The notes under the pieces are model-generated. The model searched no databases and had not been told where the DNA came from. It saw nothing but the letters and a program-made list of their open reading frames with translations. DNA of 64,000 bases from the NCBI GenBank assembly GCA_004794785.1, contig SJOL01007698.1, positions 62,001 to 126,000 of the forward strand, read 5' to 3'. Of this stretch, positions 48,643-60,429 are shown one piece after another. How positions within the stretch are numbered: the stretch's first letter is position 1; each line of letters begins with the position of its first letter. This DNA comes from Opisthorchis felineus. Taxonomy: Eukaryota; Platyhelminthes; Trematoda; Opisthorchiida; Opisthorchiidae. The translations under genes and the position numbers were made by a program.

Positions 48643-48748
48643 CTATGAACTATTCAGCAGGGTAACGTTGCTTCCAGCTGCCAGAGGCTCGGTCGACGGA
48701 AAATTGGCGTTAGGGAGATATAGCCCAAAATTGGAGCCGATGTCATAA
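48643..48748 (+). CDS. Possible exon C (terminal) of the same gene
   Basis: Acceptor TCAGTTTATCAG opens a frame that joins exon B in phase to give His-YELFSRVTLLPAARGSVDG, then KLALGRYSPKLEPMS and TAA. About 35 residues. An alternative next exon in the same phase is at 49839-49995, so exon C may be a chance match or an alternative 3' end. Confidence 0.33.
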
Positions 48749-49374
48749 TAGGGGAGCTTATACTTAACTAGTCTGGTTACTTAATAGAACAGGAGACTGA
48801 ACAGTTACGCACTGAAGATGATAATTTTGATTCAGGGTCGCCGCTGAATGCGTGATTGAGCCCCGTCTGCGAGGGTCATTTATCGCCAATGAGCTGAGTC
48901 CTGAGGTTCCCATCTAAGGAGGCAGCAGTCGTCAACCAGGCTGAGTTCACTGATTAGTGTCCTCATACTTCGTTGTATAGAAGTGGAATTGTAACAGGCG
49001 TTTTTGGGAGACAGCCAAGCCATCTCGTACGTTTTCAGCGTTCGCAAGGTACAGATACCATTAGATTTTTGGGTGATAGCACTCAAATGTTCTATTTGTC
49101 GTCCTTCGTAAGGCCTACCCTCTGATTCATAGTAGGTAACACGAATCAAAGCAAAAGCCCATCTTTTAACGTCATCAGCCTTGTTTCACCAAATTGCGTC
49201 AGAGCTAGGCGGATCACTGTGCCACTGATGCAATGTTGAGCTGTTTCTCAGCATGTGAAACACCGCTCATGGTTTTGAGATGTGGTGTGCCTACGTAGCA
49301 CATATGTTCCATTTAGATCCACACTTGATAATCCCAACTGTTTGACAGGAGAGGTGACCGGGAAGTAGTCTCTG

Positions 49375-49510
49375 TATTGGGTAGGACTATGCGTAAAGCA
49401 TAAAAATCAGAAGCCTTACCAGAGTATTCTAAGCCTACTGCCCACCTGATGGGCCCCGAGAAGAGCAAAACCGGTGGTGGGCTGTCTTCGACGTCCTTAT
49501 GAGTAGTATA
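49375..49510 (+). repeat. Dispersed repeat, 3' part with hammerhead-like core
   Basis: CTGATGG at 49446-49452 and AAAA in the place of GAAA at 49467-49470 mark a mutated core. The flanks keep a perfect 6-base stem I: GCCCAC (49440-49445) and GTGGGC (49477-49482). ACCGGT (49470-49475) is again palindromic. The cleavage position is G, which would block cutting. Confidence 0.55.
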
Positions 49511-49838
49511 TTCCATCGGGAAAAGAATTAATACACACGTTCAAGGATCATAATTAGTCTTAGGTTCCAGACGTCTAAGGGTGCACAATATTAGAGTCTA
49601 CACAGCGAGTGATTTGTGAAGCACGTCCTACAAAAAACGATACGTGCCAGACTCCGCAACATTTATAGGTGAGGGTTAGTGTGGGTAGAGAAATCTTAAT
49701 TTCACATGAAGACCTGCCTGTTTTTAAGGCGACACATAAGGTACACCTGGGCACAGCTGTGAAAGCAAATTGGAAATAACCATTGAGTCATTTGGCCCAT
49801 TTTTGTGGATACCTTGTTTATTTATCCAATGTTTGCAG

Positions 49839-49995
49839 CAAAGACAAATTTCATCGTCTCTCTTGTTCGGAATCCTCATGGAATAGTAATAAAAACTGTC
49901 TTACTGTTTTGCATGCCGCGAAGACATTAACCATGTTCGTAGCTTTTAAAAGGATGACAGGAAAACACGTTTCAAGTACGACTCCCAGTAGTTCT
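49839..49995 (+). CDS. Alternative exon D candidate
   Basis: Acceptor TTATCCAATGTTTGCAG and donor GTAAGA at 49996 enclose a 157-base block, KDKFHRLSCSESSWNSNKNC then LTVLHAAKTLTMFVAFKRMT. It starts in the phase left by exon B (48210-48420). It is therefore an alternative to exon C as the continuation of that gene. Confidence 0.35.
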
Positions 49996-52370
49996 GTAAG
50001 ATGATTTGTCTAGAATAATTCTTTAACATGTTTAGAATGGAGAACCATACCGCACTAACAGGTAACACATGAAAGCGGCTATCGTTGAGTATTGGACTTG
50101 CTTTGTTTTAGTCAAATAACAGTCTGGTGCGGCTGCTCGTTGCCAGAAGTTGAAAGTCTCAATGAGCACGAAACCGTTGAAGTTAGAAATGTTGTAAGCA
50201 TTGAAATGTTTTAAAATTGCCGAGGTCTTGGATTAGTCGGTCACCAAACCTATCAGCTCTCTTGGGGTACCTTTCGACCGGTGACATTTGGGGATAGAAA
50301 TGAGCTCGCTTGGTTTATAATCAGTATGAACTACCGCGAGAGATACACATAGGCTGTTTGCCAACCGAATTTGTTGCATATTACTCTGGAGTTTTGAACA
50401 TCTATCTGATTATTGATCTGGATACTCTACTGCAAGCCATTTTTACTTTGTCATGACTGTTCATGCTTTCACTCGCGGCCTTGAAGCAAACAGCAGCATG
50501 TATATGGTGTGTTTTGATTGATCATTCCGACCCACTGCAGTGTGCGCTTTGTTGTCGTGTTGCCTAAATGCACCTTACTACGTAAGACCAATTCCGTGTA
50601 AAATAAATGCAGTATCATCTACGGAAGATGTGATATCCTTGTGTGTAACTGTGTGTAACCTGTGTATAACTGTTCTCACTACCAGCCTAAGCCGAAGAGT
50701 TTGGGTACACTAAATAAAGTCGATGGCTACCCACGTTTCAGCGGACGGATTTTTACAAATGACAACCTGGTAGCATAAGACCTTGGAAAGGCCACGTTCG
50801 GCATGCTGATTCGCTTAGTACACTCATGCTGCACTGACAAAGTTCGGCAGCGGAGTAAGTCAAGGTAGCTTTATATCTGAGCTCATCTCATCTCATCGTT
50901 TGTAGGACAAATGAAGTGATTTTCACGTTCGGGAGAAGAATGGACGAATTTTACAGCACACCAGAACTGTTGTAATTCTACAACGTGAGCTCAAACAGAG
51001 AATTTGCGCTAGGTGAAAAACGTGGAATTATACTGTAACCTGGTTGGAAGAGGCCACTCGAAACAAGCGATGAACATGGCTTGACATGCTTCAAGCCCTG
51101 AGATGTAGAATTACAAGTTGGCTGGTGTGACACAGTCGCAAAAGGTCTTCAGTGATATGGTAAATTCAGACAAACAAACAAATATGGCTTGAATATGGAC
51201 CAAATATATATTCACTTCTCCCGAGAAATTTGCACCTCATTTCCATGTGTCCACACCAATGGTGAACGGACTATGTGGATCCTGTGATTCAGCCTCAGTC
51301 ACACTAAACTGTCTCGAGATGTGGTCAGCACAGAAAAAAGAAGCTGAATCACAGCGCTATTTTTTCGTGGACACATCATAGAACTGAACCGAATTAAATT
51401 TGTACGTATCGAAAAAATTAACGTGCCACACTTCGAAGTCAACAGTTCTTCGGAGGAACATTATTCTCAAAGTAGGCCACTTTAGCTGCCCCCCCCCCAA
51501 AGCGTATATCAGTAGGGGAAAGCCACTCCTATAAGAAAGCACTTTTGGTTGGTGTCTTTGTTGGTCTCTCCGGAACTAGTCATCTCAAGTTAATTTTGCG
51601 GTACTCCAATGCAGCGTTCGTCACGAGCACAAATTGTTGCTGGAGTTCTGTGACATCTCAAGTTCAAAAATAGAAAATCACTGTTATTTTAGAATGAACC
51701 ATGTTCGCGAACCGAAGAGAAATACTCCAAATATAAGTTAACACTTGAATGCCCGATCAGATGACCGTCAGTTGCCCGAATTGCATTGTTATATTTATCA
51801 TTATATATATCGTTTATTTTAAATTTTTATGCTCGAATTGTTTTATTAACACGCGATAACACTTGTATTTTAAATTTCTGTGCAACAATGTGATGGGAGC
51901 AGAACTCCACTGAATTACGGTCAGCAGGTAGCAATGTTTGTCCCTGTGAAGAGTATACAAAAATACTCTGGTTTCAATGCTAATTTGCAGGCCCGGAGTA
52001 CCACTTTTGAGTCAACTGAAAAGATTTGCTTGGCATAGCACGTCCAAGTATTTCGGGTCAATTGATGATACATTAAAAATAATGGAAAGCCCGAAAATCA
52101 GTCACAACAGTTACGGGTGATCGTTAATTTGAACCGGTTTTAGTGAACTTGTCTTCGGAGTAACTGCAAAAAGTAGGGTCGCAATACTACTCATGAGGTC
52201 GAGGACATAGAGTTCCTTCTTCTTCAGAATCACCAAGTAGACCTAATCCCCTACTCATCGTCAGACTTGTTTCTTACTTGAACATCAAACAGTACGTGTC
52301 AGGCGATAAGCACTCACTTGCAAATTAAGTTAGTGTTGACGGGGGACTGTACTATGAGATGTCGTAAACT
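49996..52370. other. Non-coding stretch
   Basis: No supported gene. A run of eight or more C at 51490-51499 is the only low-complexity tract of note. Confidence 0.35.
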
Positions 52371-52427
52371 GTTAATTAATTAACTAATTGACTAATTAAT
52401 TGATTAAGCTGTTAATTAATTGCCCAG
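52371..52427. repeat. TTAATTAA-rich imperfect tandem
   Basis: Repeated ttaattaa / actaattga units, partly palindromic, just before the pitchfork exon. Confidence 0.8.
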
Positions 52428-52491
52428 CCTTCGAGCTTGTAACGAAATTCCTGTAAAAACGAATTGAACATTAAGGGAGTATCACTACCCA

Positions 52492-52879
52492 GTGTTCTCA
52501 CGTCGAGTAGTGCTACTGAGGGACAGTTTTAAACACCCAGCACGTCCTCCGGAGTATTTTGTGTACTCAAACAATTCCACTGTTGCTTTCAATACAGATA
52601 TTTTGGCTGTACGAAAGAGTCGTTTTGTGTTCGAATCGTGCCATGACAGAAAGCTGATTCCACAGTCAGTGCCAACGCACCGGATGGGGGCCACCATGAA
52701 TGCCATGCGTGGACGGAACCCAGTTGGCCCAGGATCTTATGACGTATGAACCACGATCCAGTCTGACGAAGAACCCATTTCAGATCGATATGAAAGACAA
52801 TATTCATGTGAAGCCAACCAGTACTAAAGGGTACACTCTAGGGGCTAGGACTGCTAAAAGAGAGTCACGTGTTCTCCAA
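52492..52879 (+). CDS. PIFO: Pitchfork ciliary protein, 5' exon block with a 1-base frameshift
   Basis: This block encodes the N-terminal half of a pitchfork (PIFO/CIMAP3) protein, which acts at the base of primary cilia in vertebrates and belongs to the PG-rich ciliary microtubule-associated group. Support: FESCHDRKLIP (family form: C..RKLFP) followed by MRGRNPVGPGSYD, a GPGxY motif. Then comes STKGYTLGARTA, a near-perfect match to the pitchfork signature KGYTLGARTA. The first part lies in one frame and KGYTLG in the next. One extra base at 52741-52747 would resolve this, and no intron fits there. The start is unclear: no ATG precedes, and acceptors at 52491 or 52597 (CTTTCAATACAG) could open the exon. 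The donor GTAAGT at 52880 is strong. Confidence 0.8.
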
Positions 52880-52933
52880 GTAAGTTCTTCATATTGCATC
52901 ATGGGAACTGATTTGAATTCATTTATTCCCTAG

Positions 52934-53064
52934 GATACAGTTGCACCTGGTCCAGGTACATACGATCCCTACGAAACAAAGAAAACCTTCAATACGTGCT
53001 TTCTACCGTTCAATCAAGCTTCTGGACGCACTACACAGAATTTCACAGGTTCAGACGTTCCAGG
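52934..53064 (+). CDS. PIFO: Pitchfork ciliary protein, internal exon
   Basis: It follows a 54-base intron (52880-52933, GTAAGT...CCCTAG) in phase 0. The peptide DTVAPGPGTYDPYETKKTF holds the PGPGxY repeat typical of this ciliary family, then FLPFNQASGRTTQNFTGS (family form: FAPFN). It ends DVPG in phase 2 at a strong donor GTAAGT (53065). Joined to the exon at 62608 it reads DVPGVGTYN, restoring another PG-GTY motif. Confidence 0.85.
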
Positions 53065-55686
53065 GTAAGTAGTTTCGCGTACCAGTTAAGTAACATAAGC
53101 TATCCTACATAACAGTTAGTCAAACGTACTTAGCTCCTATGGGTGGTTCTTCACTTCCACTGTAAAAGTGACGAGTAAGTATATGCCAAACTACGATCTC
53201 CAGCAGGGGATACATCACTTTCCAGAAGTTTCTTTCCTTGAGGGGGAGGCAAGCACTGAGATTGTACAAAAGGGTAGTGCGTCAGCTTTAGAAGTCTGTA
53301 AGTGCCTTAGTGGAGATAGAAGTAACGCTTGTGCAATAAGGCCTTTGCAGTTAGCCAACTCTTCCAAAGGTAGTGGTAATGAGCAGGTAACAATCAACAA
53401 CTCCTCGGTACGTTACTGGGGACAAAAGGCGCGCAAGACTTCAATTCCTGTTTTATCTTACCAAACTTTGCCATGCTTGTAGGTCGTAGATCTTAGTCTT
53501 TCAAGTCGATATCTGAAATTACCGACACCAAATAATGTTAGGTGATTCAAGTTTCTTAAAGTTTTTGTTTTTGTAATCAGTTGGCAATAACCATGGAAAC
53601 CACACGTCGGATTACATTGTATAGCCTGAGTCGCTTTTTCCCCCGAAAAGTTTCTGATGCCGATCCACGATAGAGCGCTCGTGCCTATTCCCTCTGTCTG
53701 GGTCGTTTGTCGTCAAGGGATCTTTGCGTAATAGTTGTCACCAAGACACAGTTGCATCTGGCGGTAGCCTGATTTCATAAGTCATTTCGCATTAAACTGT
53801 GGCGAACTTCGAACGCTATTGTGGAGTCCTTAAGAGTGTTGGCAACCTTGGGCGTTTGAATCTTCTGCAACACACCTTGGCCCGTTAGGGAGAGGGCGCC
53901 AAGCGAAGCCAGGTAATCCGAAGAAACGTGGCATGAAAGAGGGAGAATGGATGAAATCCAATCCAAATCTAGATAGGTGGTATTATTAGGACCGCACACA
54001 ATCTTGTTGAGTTAGACTAGACCGAGATAGTTGCTGGTCTATGGGTATGAGCCCTGCTGTTCCGCTCGCTCCTATCTAAGTTTGGGCAATCTGGCATCAT
54101 TTTATCCCTCAAGTTTCATCAGGCTGATAGAGCAGATGTATCGAAAGAATTTAACGCTTGAAAGAGTTAGAGCTGCATTCTACGATTTGTCACTGACTGG
54201 TTACTAGATCCCGTTCGATATGTGTAGTAGGATGGCGGTGTTAAATTCTAAGGTTAGTTTGACCTTGTGACTGGACAGGAAATTCTATCGCAGTTGGAGT
54301 GTTCGTATATGAAAACAGAAGCTTTAAGCTAATGTTGGATGCACACCATCAACAACTGAGAGAAGAACGATCATTTATTTGCCTGAAAAAAAGAGTCCAC
54401 CGCTCAACACATCCTCCATACTTCTGTCTCACTCCACCCCCAAAATGTTTCTCATTACAGGACAGATGCGATTTCAAGCACATTGCGACGATTAGGAGAG
54501 CGCATCGGATTTAATCAAGGATTCCTATAAAATGGTCTCCTATATGCAGACTGACCCATTGTAAGGTTGATTTATTGACTCGAATCCATCGTTTTGCATC
54601 GTAGCGTCAAGTTGGCCTAACACAGATTATATCCACTCCGCTCAAGGCACTTAACATCCACAGTGGATACGCGGTGAACAGAATCACATAAGTCAAGCTA
54701 GTTTTTGGTTTCACTGCATACCAAAGGTTCTGGAACCAAAGAAGAGAAAGAAAATGAATATGAGTCACTGGATTGTATTAGCTGGGTACATTAGAAGTCG
54801 CAGTCATCACGGCATTCAAAGTGAACCTTATGCTTAATGATGCCCTCTCCAACAGGACGGACTTGCTCATTACACCAAAGCAGATTTAGCAGGGCAGAGT
54901 AAGCTCTGAGGTGGAAAACACTTTTAGACATGCAAAAACACTAAATGAAAGAATGCACAGGGTTTCAAATGTACGTTAACTCGTGAACTGAAATGAGAGG
55001 AGGTAATAGTGTGAAAAAGACAGAAGGTCGAAGATAAATCTCATACATTGATGATCCTGGGAGAAACCGAACCGGTCGTTTCGGTCAGCTGGAAATGAAT
55101 GGCTGGTTTTGCATAAGCCTGTACAGCGGTACAGATGACAAGGAATACCGATAGCACTGCCAAGCTGTCGAGTAGCGGTAGAAGAGACAGCAGCCGGGCT
55201 TTCCAAGAGACTGTATGTTATGGGTCGCCGATGAGGCGATATTATCGTTCAGGACGACGTTATAGGAGATGTCATCTTCAGGGCAAGGCACTAGTTGCCG
55301 CCCCGGAGAAACACTAATATGAGCAATACAGTATGCTAGTATTTGTCATTAAAGGGATTATGTGAGTAAAAAAGCAAGTCGTTGAAACTATGCAAAATAG
55401 AATCGGTAAACGTATGAAACCCTGAGATACGTCTGCAATGAAGTTCAGCTGATTTAAGAGTGCATTGTCGATACGTGCTTCTGTCAACCTTCCAAGAAAG
55501 AATCCGCTGATCCAGGTCTTCGATTTTGGTTGTAGCCCCAGAGGTCGAAAGTTCAGCTATAACAATTATCAGCTGCATTAACAGCAAAGACGGTGAGAAT
55601 GCTTGCGCTTAACTACCGTGCAGCCATGCAAGTTTATTCAGATCAAGCTCTATGATAGAGGGGACCGAAAATGGGGGGGGGTTCAG
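53065..55686 (+). other. Pitchfork intron 3, first part
   Basis: Nothing clearly coding. The plus frame at 53168-53482 has no boundaries or known motif. Confidence 0.5.
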
Positions 55687-56423
55687 CCACAAGGACACAT
55701 TTCTAAAAGCGGCCAAAGCCTTTCACATGTCCAACAAAACATCTGCAGTTCCACCAAACAAGTCCAAAGTAATGGACGGTGAACTTGACACACCAGCCTG
55801 CAGGTAACTGAGTGAGCTGTTTTTACCGAATTCATACTAATACCACTGAGGCGCTCGCACAGCGTTTGAAGTCTAGCGGGCGAAGGTAGACCTTACCACT
55901 TTAATAAAACAGGAGTGAAGGAGACAGAACAATAGGGTCATCTAGCTTTGGAATCTGAAGAACGTTAGACTTGTCTTTACTTGAGGGAAATTTAGAAGCA
56001 GTAAGGGAAAAATAGATTTTTATGGCAATGAGTGCCAGTTTAATTTGTTACTTGAATCCTTCGCTACAAGAAGTTTACTCGAGTCTGTCCGCGCAAGCCT
56101 GACAAATGTTCTGCATAGCATGAAAGTCGGGAGAGTGTGGCTGCACAGTCGTTTAACAAGTGATTTTTCCATTGTTCTATTCACTGCCAAAGGATAAGTG
56201 TGATTAAACGATTCAAAAGAGGTCATTTTTCTGGATGTGAAACAACCTGTGCAGGAAGCGGAGTGAAATCCACAAGCAGTTCAAAGAGATTATCTGAGGA
56301 TGTGAATGTAACTTGCAAAGATAGACAAGCGTCACCCTAGGTTACCGATGAATAATTCCAGGATATTCTGTGTGAGGTGATGGGAGCACGATAATATAAA
56401 ATACTCGGAAAAACGGCACTCAC

Positions 56424-56607
56424 AATAGTCTGCTTGTGCATCTAAATCATGACTAGCTCTCCCATTTAGTCGTGTTCTATTGACCATCTCGTCCGCTCGC
56501 TGTGAGTGACAGACCATTGAATGCATCTCATCCTCGGTATGAAACATCGCTTCAAATGCGTTGTCGTTGTCGTTTTCACTTACTCTTGAGATATCGTGCT
56601 TCATGGC
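56424..56607 (-). CDS. Candidate antisense exon inside the pitchfork intron
   Basis: Minus-strand acceptor (AGATCTTTCCCAG) and strong donor (GTGAGT) enclose a 184-base block: MKHDISRVSENDNDNAFEAM, then FHTEDEMHSMVCHSQRADEM, then ASHDLDAQADY. The peptide is strongly acidic and protein-like. Not recognised. It may belong with the exon at 57285-57613, but simple joining of the two is out of phase, so another exon or splice site would be needed. Confidence 0.45.
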
Positions 56608-57284
56608 CTGGGAAAGATCTCTTTAATCAAGTATACCAAGGTCCCAGTTTAAGACACCGACTTAGACGGATACGCACATAATTCGTCGATGTCTGCTACC
56701 AAATAGAGGCCGCGTATTCTCACTGGAGATGCTTCGTCTCCAGGGTGCGCGTGGATTCCATCCCATGAAATGTGGAGTTAAAAATCATATTTTTATGACA
56801 GCTGATTGTGACGAAAAGATAGCGCAGAAAATAACCGCTTTTTAAGGCCGAGTCTTTTCCCATTTAATGAACCTTATCGTGGGTTAGAAAATAAAAAAGC
56901 TGACGTTGATAGATATGGTATAACGTGGAGGCCAGCTCTCAGTTTTGGGCGCGCTCTTCACTTATGGCTTGAGGCTGCAGCGGTTAACCTCCTGATACCT
57001 CAGGTCCTTTTTTAAATGGAATATGCAGCAGTTCCACTACCGTTGTGATGTCACTCCTCTTGGTAGCAGCCTTCGAAAACATCACAGATATTATCTTTCG
57101 CTCCGATTACCTGGTGAAAATTGTTTGAATATTGCTCGAGCTGCCGGTGTTTATTTTCTTGATGGATACTATCCATCAAGTATGGTTTCGTAGGTATTTT
57201 TTGGATAACCATTGCACGTCAGCTCATAACAGATCGACAGCTGAGCATTCTCATACCAAGTGACAATCAGGCGACCACACTTAC

Positions 57285-57613
57285 ATGGCGGATTAACTCG
57301 CGTCGTAGGAAGTTCGGTTAGCGAAGCTAGAAAATCAACATCCTCACCCTCAGCCTTCCCGTTCTGACAGAGATCCACAGGAAGCACAGAATCGTGTGAT
57401 AATTCAAACATGCTCGATAGCCGACTCAAAATCTGAGTGGCGAAATTGTCTTTTTCCAGTAAATTCAGCAAGGAAAACCAGAGCAACCTCAAGATTACCC
57501 TAAGGTCTTTTTGTGCACACAACAAGGGCTTGCGCAGAATCCTGTCAGTTCTACCAGTATACGTTTTAACACAACTACGGGTTGGTGGATGTAGCAATGG
57601 CTTGCCGACGGAA
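57285..57613 (-). CDS. Candidate antisense exon inside the pitchfork intron
   Basis: Minus-strand block between an acceptor (ACACGTAGTTCAG) and a strong donor (GTAAGT at 57279-57284). It encodes about 109 residues: SVGKPLLHPPTRSCVKTYTG, DLRVILRLLWFSLLNLLEKD (helical, hydrophobic) and a final acidic EGEDVDFLASLTELPTTRV. The even composition and two good splice sites argue for a real exon of a nested minus-strand gene. No family recognised. If the donor is ignored the frame reads on to a stop at 57169. Confidence 0.45.
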
Positions 57614-57775
57614 CTGAACTACGTGTTTTGACACACAGCAATGGTAGCAACTTTGTGCAAGCTATCATTCACAGTTGCACAGCAATAAGTGCTATAAGGT
57701 CACATTTAAACTTTTTAAGGAGCTGGATAGGCCGTCGTTGGTATATGGTCCCTAAAGATAGATGCCATGATCTAA

Positions 57776-60278
57776 ACATATCACCTTGTCGTGGTGGTCG
57801 AGCTTCTCTGCTGCAATGATCTTGCGGGCTATACTGGCTGGAACTCAGTTCCTCAAGGTTCACTCATGCCAAGAAGGCCAACGGGGAGCAGCCCGACGGA
57901 GAGCAGTTAGTCCCCGTATTGAGAGTAATCGTATAACGAGGCGGTCTGGAGGTAAAGTCGTATTATCCTCTGTGATGGGAGTGTGAAGGCAGTAAGGCGT
58001 TTCCCCCAGGCGACCAGCATGAAAGCAGCGATGCTGACTTCCTCTGAGGAAGGACGGATTAGAAAAGGTCGGTCCTAAAACCCCCACACTCCGATCGTCC
58101 AACGGTTGACCGTGACCGCCAGCACATCATTTAATACGGTCGAAAGACTTGTAAAACAAGAGGCCAGTGCTGGTCATGCTGTTCGCAGCTGCCGTAGGAG
58201 TTAGACAGTAATGCACTACTCCTTGCGTTCTCGGACCAGGCCATCCCCCTGCAGCCAAGTGGGTCAGACTATTGAGTCATCTGCTCCGGGATGGGCCACC
58301 CAAGAAAACCCTAACAACCGCTGTCTCGTGGTTCAGACTTTTAAGTCAGAGGTTAGGGACAGAGTCTCCGAACAAAACGCTGCATCCTCCCACTGCCTTG
58401 TGGTGTGGGTCTGGTGGTCCTGACGCACTGACTCGAGGTAACTACGGTGTGAGGGTTGCACTCAGCCCCAAGGTTACTGGACTGGATCCAGGTAAGCAGG
58501 CGTCTTTGTGCTGTGCGGTTGTCTGGCTCAATTAAGCCCAGTGCAGGTCGATGCGGTAAAAGGTGTTTATTTCTCGTATCAGCATACGCCCCGACAGACT
58601 ACAGTTCTGAGACTGAGAAGGACGGGTTTTATCAAGATCTGTCACGGCTGTTTCTGTCAGCAAGAAGAATGGATATAGTAATCCTGGCGGGTGATATGAA
58701 TGCCCAACTTTGACGACTAAGTCCGAAAGAAGTACAATTAAGTTGTAGATTTGGAGTCCACGCTCAGCGACAAGTTCCAGTAGCTAAAGTATATCGAGCT
58801 AACCTGGCTAGGAAGCTACTGGAAACGTACATGCGGATGAGGAAGATTTACTGGAGGTCAAAAGTAAGCTGGTCAAAGAAGCTATGTTCTCAGCTTTCAG
58901 AGCTTTCTCTCCAAACCATCTGATTCGAATCAATGAACACTAGATATCGTCCAGATCATAAGGTCTTATTGCTGCCAGAGAGACAGCACCAACGGATAGC
59001 TACTGTGATGGGGCATGAAGATTCCTCAAACACCGGATAATCAGGAGCTTAAAGAATGACGGAGAGCGCTGGTCGAATTCGAAGGCCCAGAAGATCAAGA
59101 AGGCTTGTGTTGTAGGCAACAGTCGCGCCCTATTTCAGCTGCTTCGATCAATCGGTCAAAAGAAGATAAGTGTCGGTGAAATGATATGCGAAAAAGACGG
59201 ACCAGCAATTCATTCACAAAATCGTCGTCTTGAGCGATGGGCTGAACACTTCAAAGGACAGCTCAGCTGCTCTCCTTCAACATGACCCCTGGAAGATCCC
59301 AGCGGGCCTGAATGGAACATCGAAACCAGCCCGGCATCAACAAAAAAATTCCGGCGTAGGACATTAATTCTCCAACGCAAAAAGGCACCTGGCAAGGCTG
59401 GTCTGCACCCCGCACTCCTCAAAGAAAGTGGCGAGGTCCTGGAGAACGGTCTGACAACCATACTTTTGAAGATTTGGAACGAAAACAGAGTACCAGCCGA
59501 ACGAAGCTCCTCCACCGTCATCCCAGTTTTCAAAAAGGGCGCAAGAGCGTCACGCGACAACCATTGTGGCCTCAGTCTGGTATCCGTCGCACCTGTGGCG
59601 CCGACGAGATGTCAGTTTATCTGTTAAGGGCAGACTTAACACTGCGGCAGTGCGATCCATACTGCTTTATGGATCAGAGACGTGGCCTCTACGCATAGGA
59701 GACATACGGAAGATGTCAGTGTTTGACCGTCATTGTCTTCAAAGCGTTGGTCAGGTCTCGTGGGAACATTGGATTAGTAATGCTGAGGTACGCCAGATGG
59801 TTTTAAGAAGAAGGAACTCTCCAGTGATAAATGAATTACTCACGCTTCATAGGTTACGCTCTTTAGTACATGTACTCCTCATGCGAGTTGCCTCGCAGAG
59901 CTCTTTTCGCCCAGACCTGTGCTGGGTGGAAACGACCAACACGTGGACAGTGCATGACCTGAAAACGAAGTGTGAAAACACTAACCAGTAAAGTGAGTCA
60001 GGTCAACAACTGCCGCATCCCTGGGTAGAGACCCCGGAACTCAACTCACCAATGAATAATGACACTGGCAGAAATGGCCCCGACCGCGCTCGTGTATTAA
60101 AGCTATGGCTTTCAATGTGCGTGGCTACCCATTTCCCGAACTAACCAAACATGCCATCGCCTCCAATGCTTGGTTGTATGTCCCACACTTTCCCACTTCC
60201 TGGTGATCGAAACTGTAGCAGCTGGAACCAATGTGTCTATGGTACAAGGTTTATAGCTATTAAATTGATTGATTGAAA
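57776..60278 (+). mobile_element. Decayed LINE, nearly full span, in pitchfork intron
   Basis: A GC-richer 2.5 kb insert. From 58555 it encodes an endonuclease fragment (LVSAYAPTDY ... DIVILAGDMNAQL, the GDMN motif of APE-type LINE nucleases). From about 59100 come NSRALFQLLRSIGQKKISVG and RRLERWAEHFKGQLS, then RT blocks APGKAGLHPALLKESGEVL and VPAERSSSTVIPVFKKG. From 59600 follows the tail LNTAAVRSILLYGSETWPLR and WEHWISNAEVRQMVLRR. A 3' UTR ends in tandem attgattgattga near 60270, which resembles the short 3' repeats of RTE-like LINEs. Frame breaks and a missing central RT (no FADD box seen) show it is dead. Sense to the host gene. Confidence 0.85.
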
Positions 60279-60429
60279 GATAGACGAGTTTCTTTGGAAC
60301 CGCCACTATTGGTTTTTCATTCTGTCTAAATTTCTGTCCGAATTACGTTCTGCAACGGCTGGAGCTTCGAATCCCCAGCATATCCAGGGACAAACCTTTC
60401 AAGATCTGTAGTGTCAAGTAGGTGTCATC

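Noticed and set aside
55687..55803. A 117-base plus-strand block that fits as a phase-preserving cassette exon in the pitchfork intron (HKDTFLKAAKAF...TPACR).
   Set aside because: Its acceptor follows a G run rather than pyrimidines, and skipping it restores the conserved PG-GTY motif. Phase fit alone has about a 1 in 9 chance.
57860..58102. Minus-strand frame of 80 codons.
   Set aside because: Antisense shadow of the LINE 5' region.
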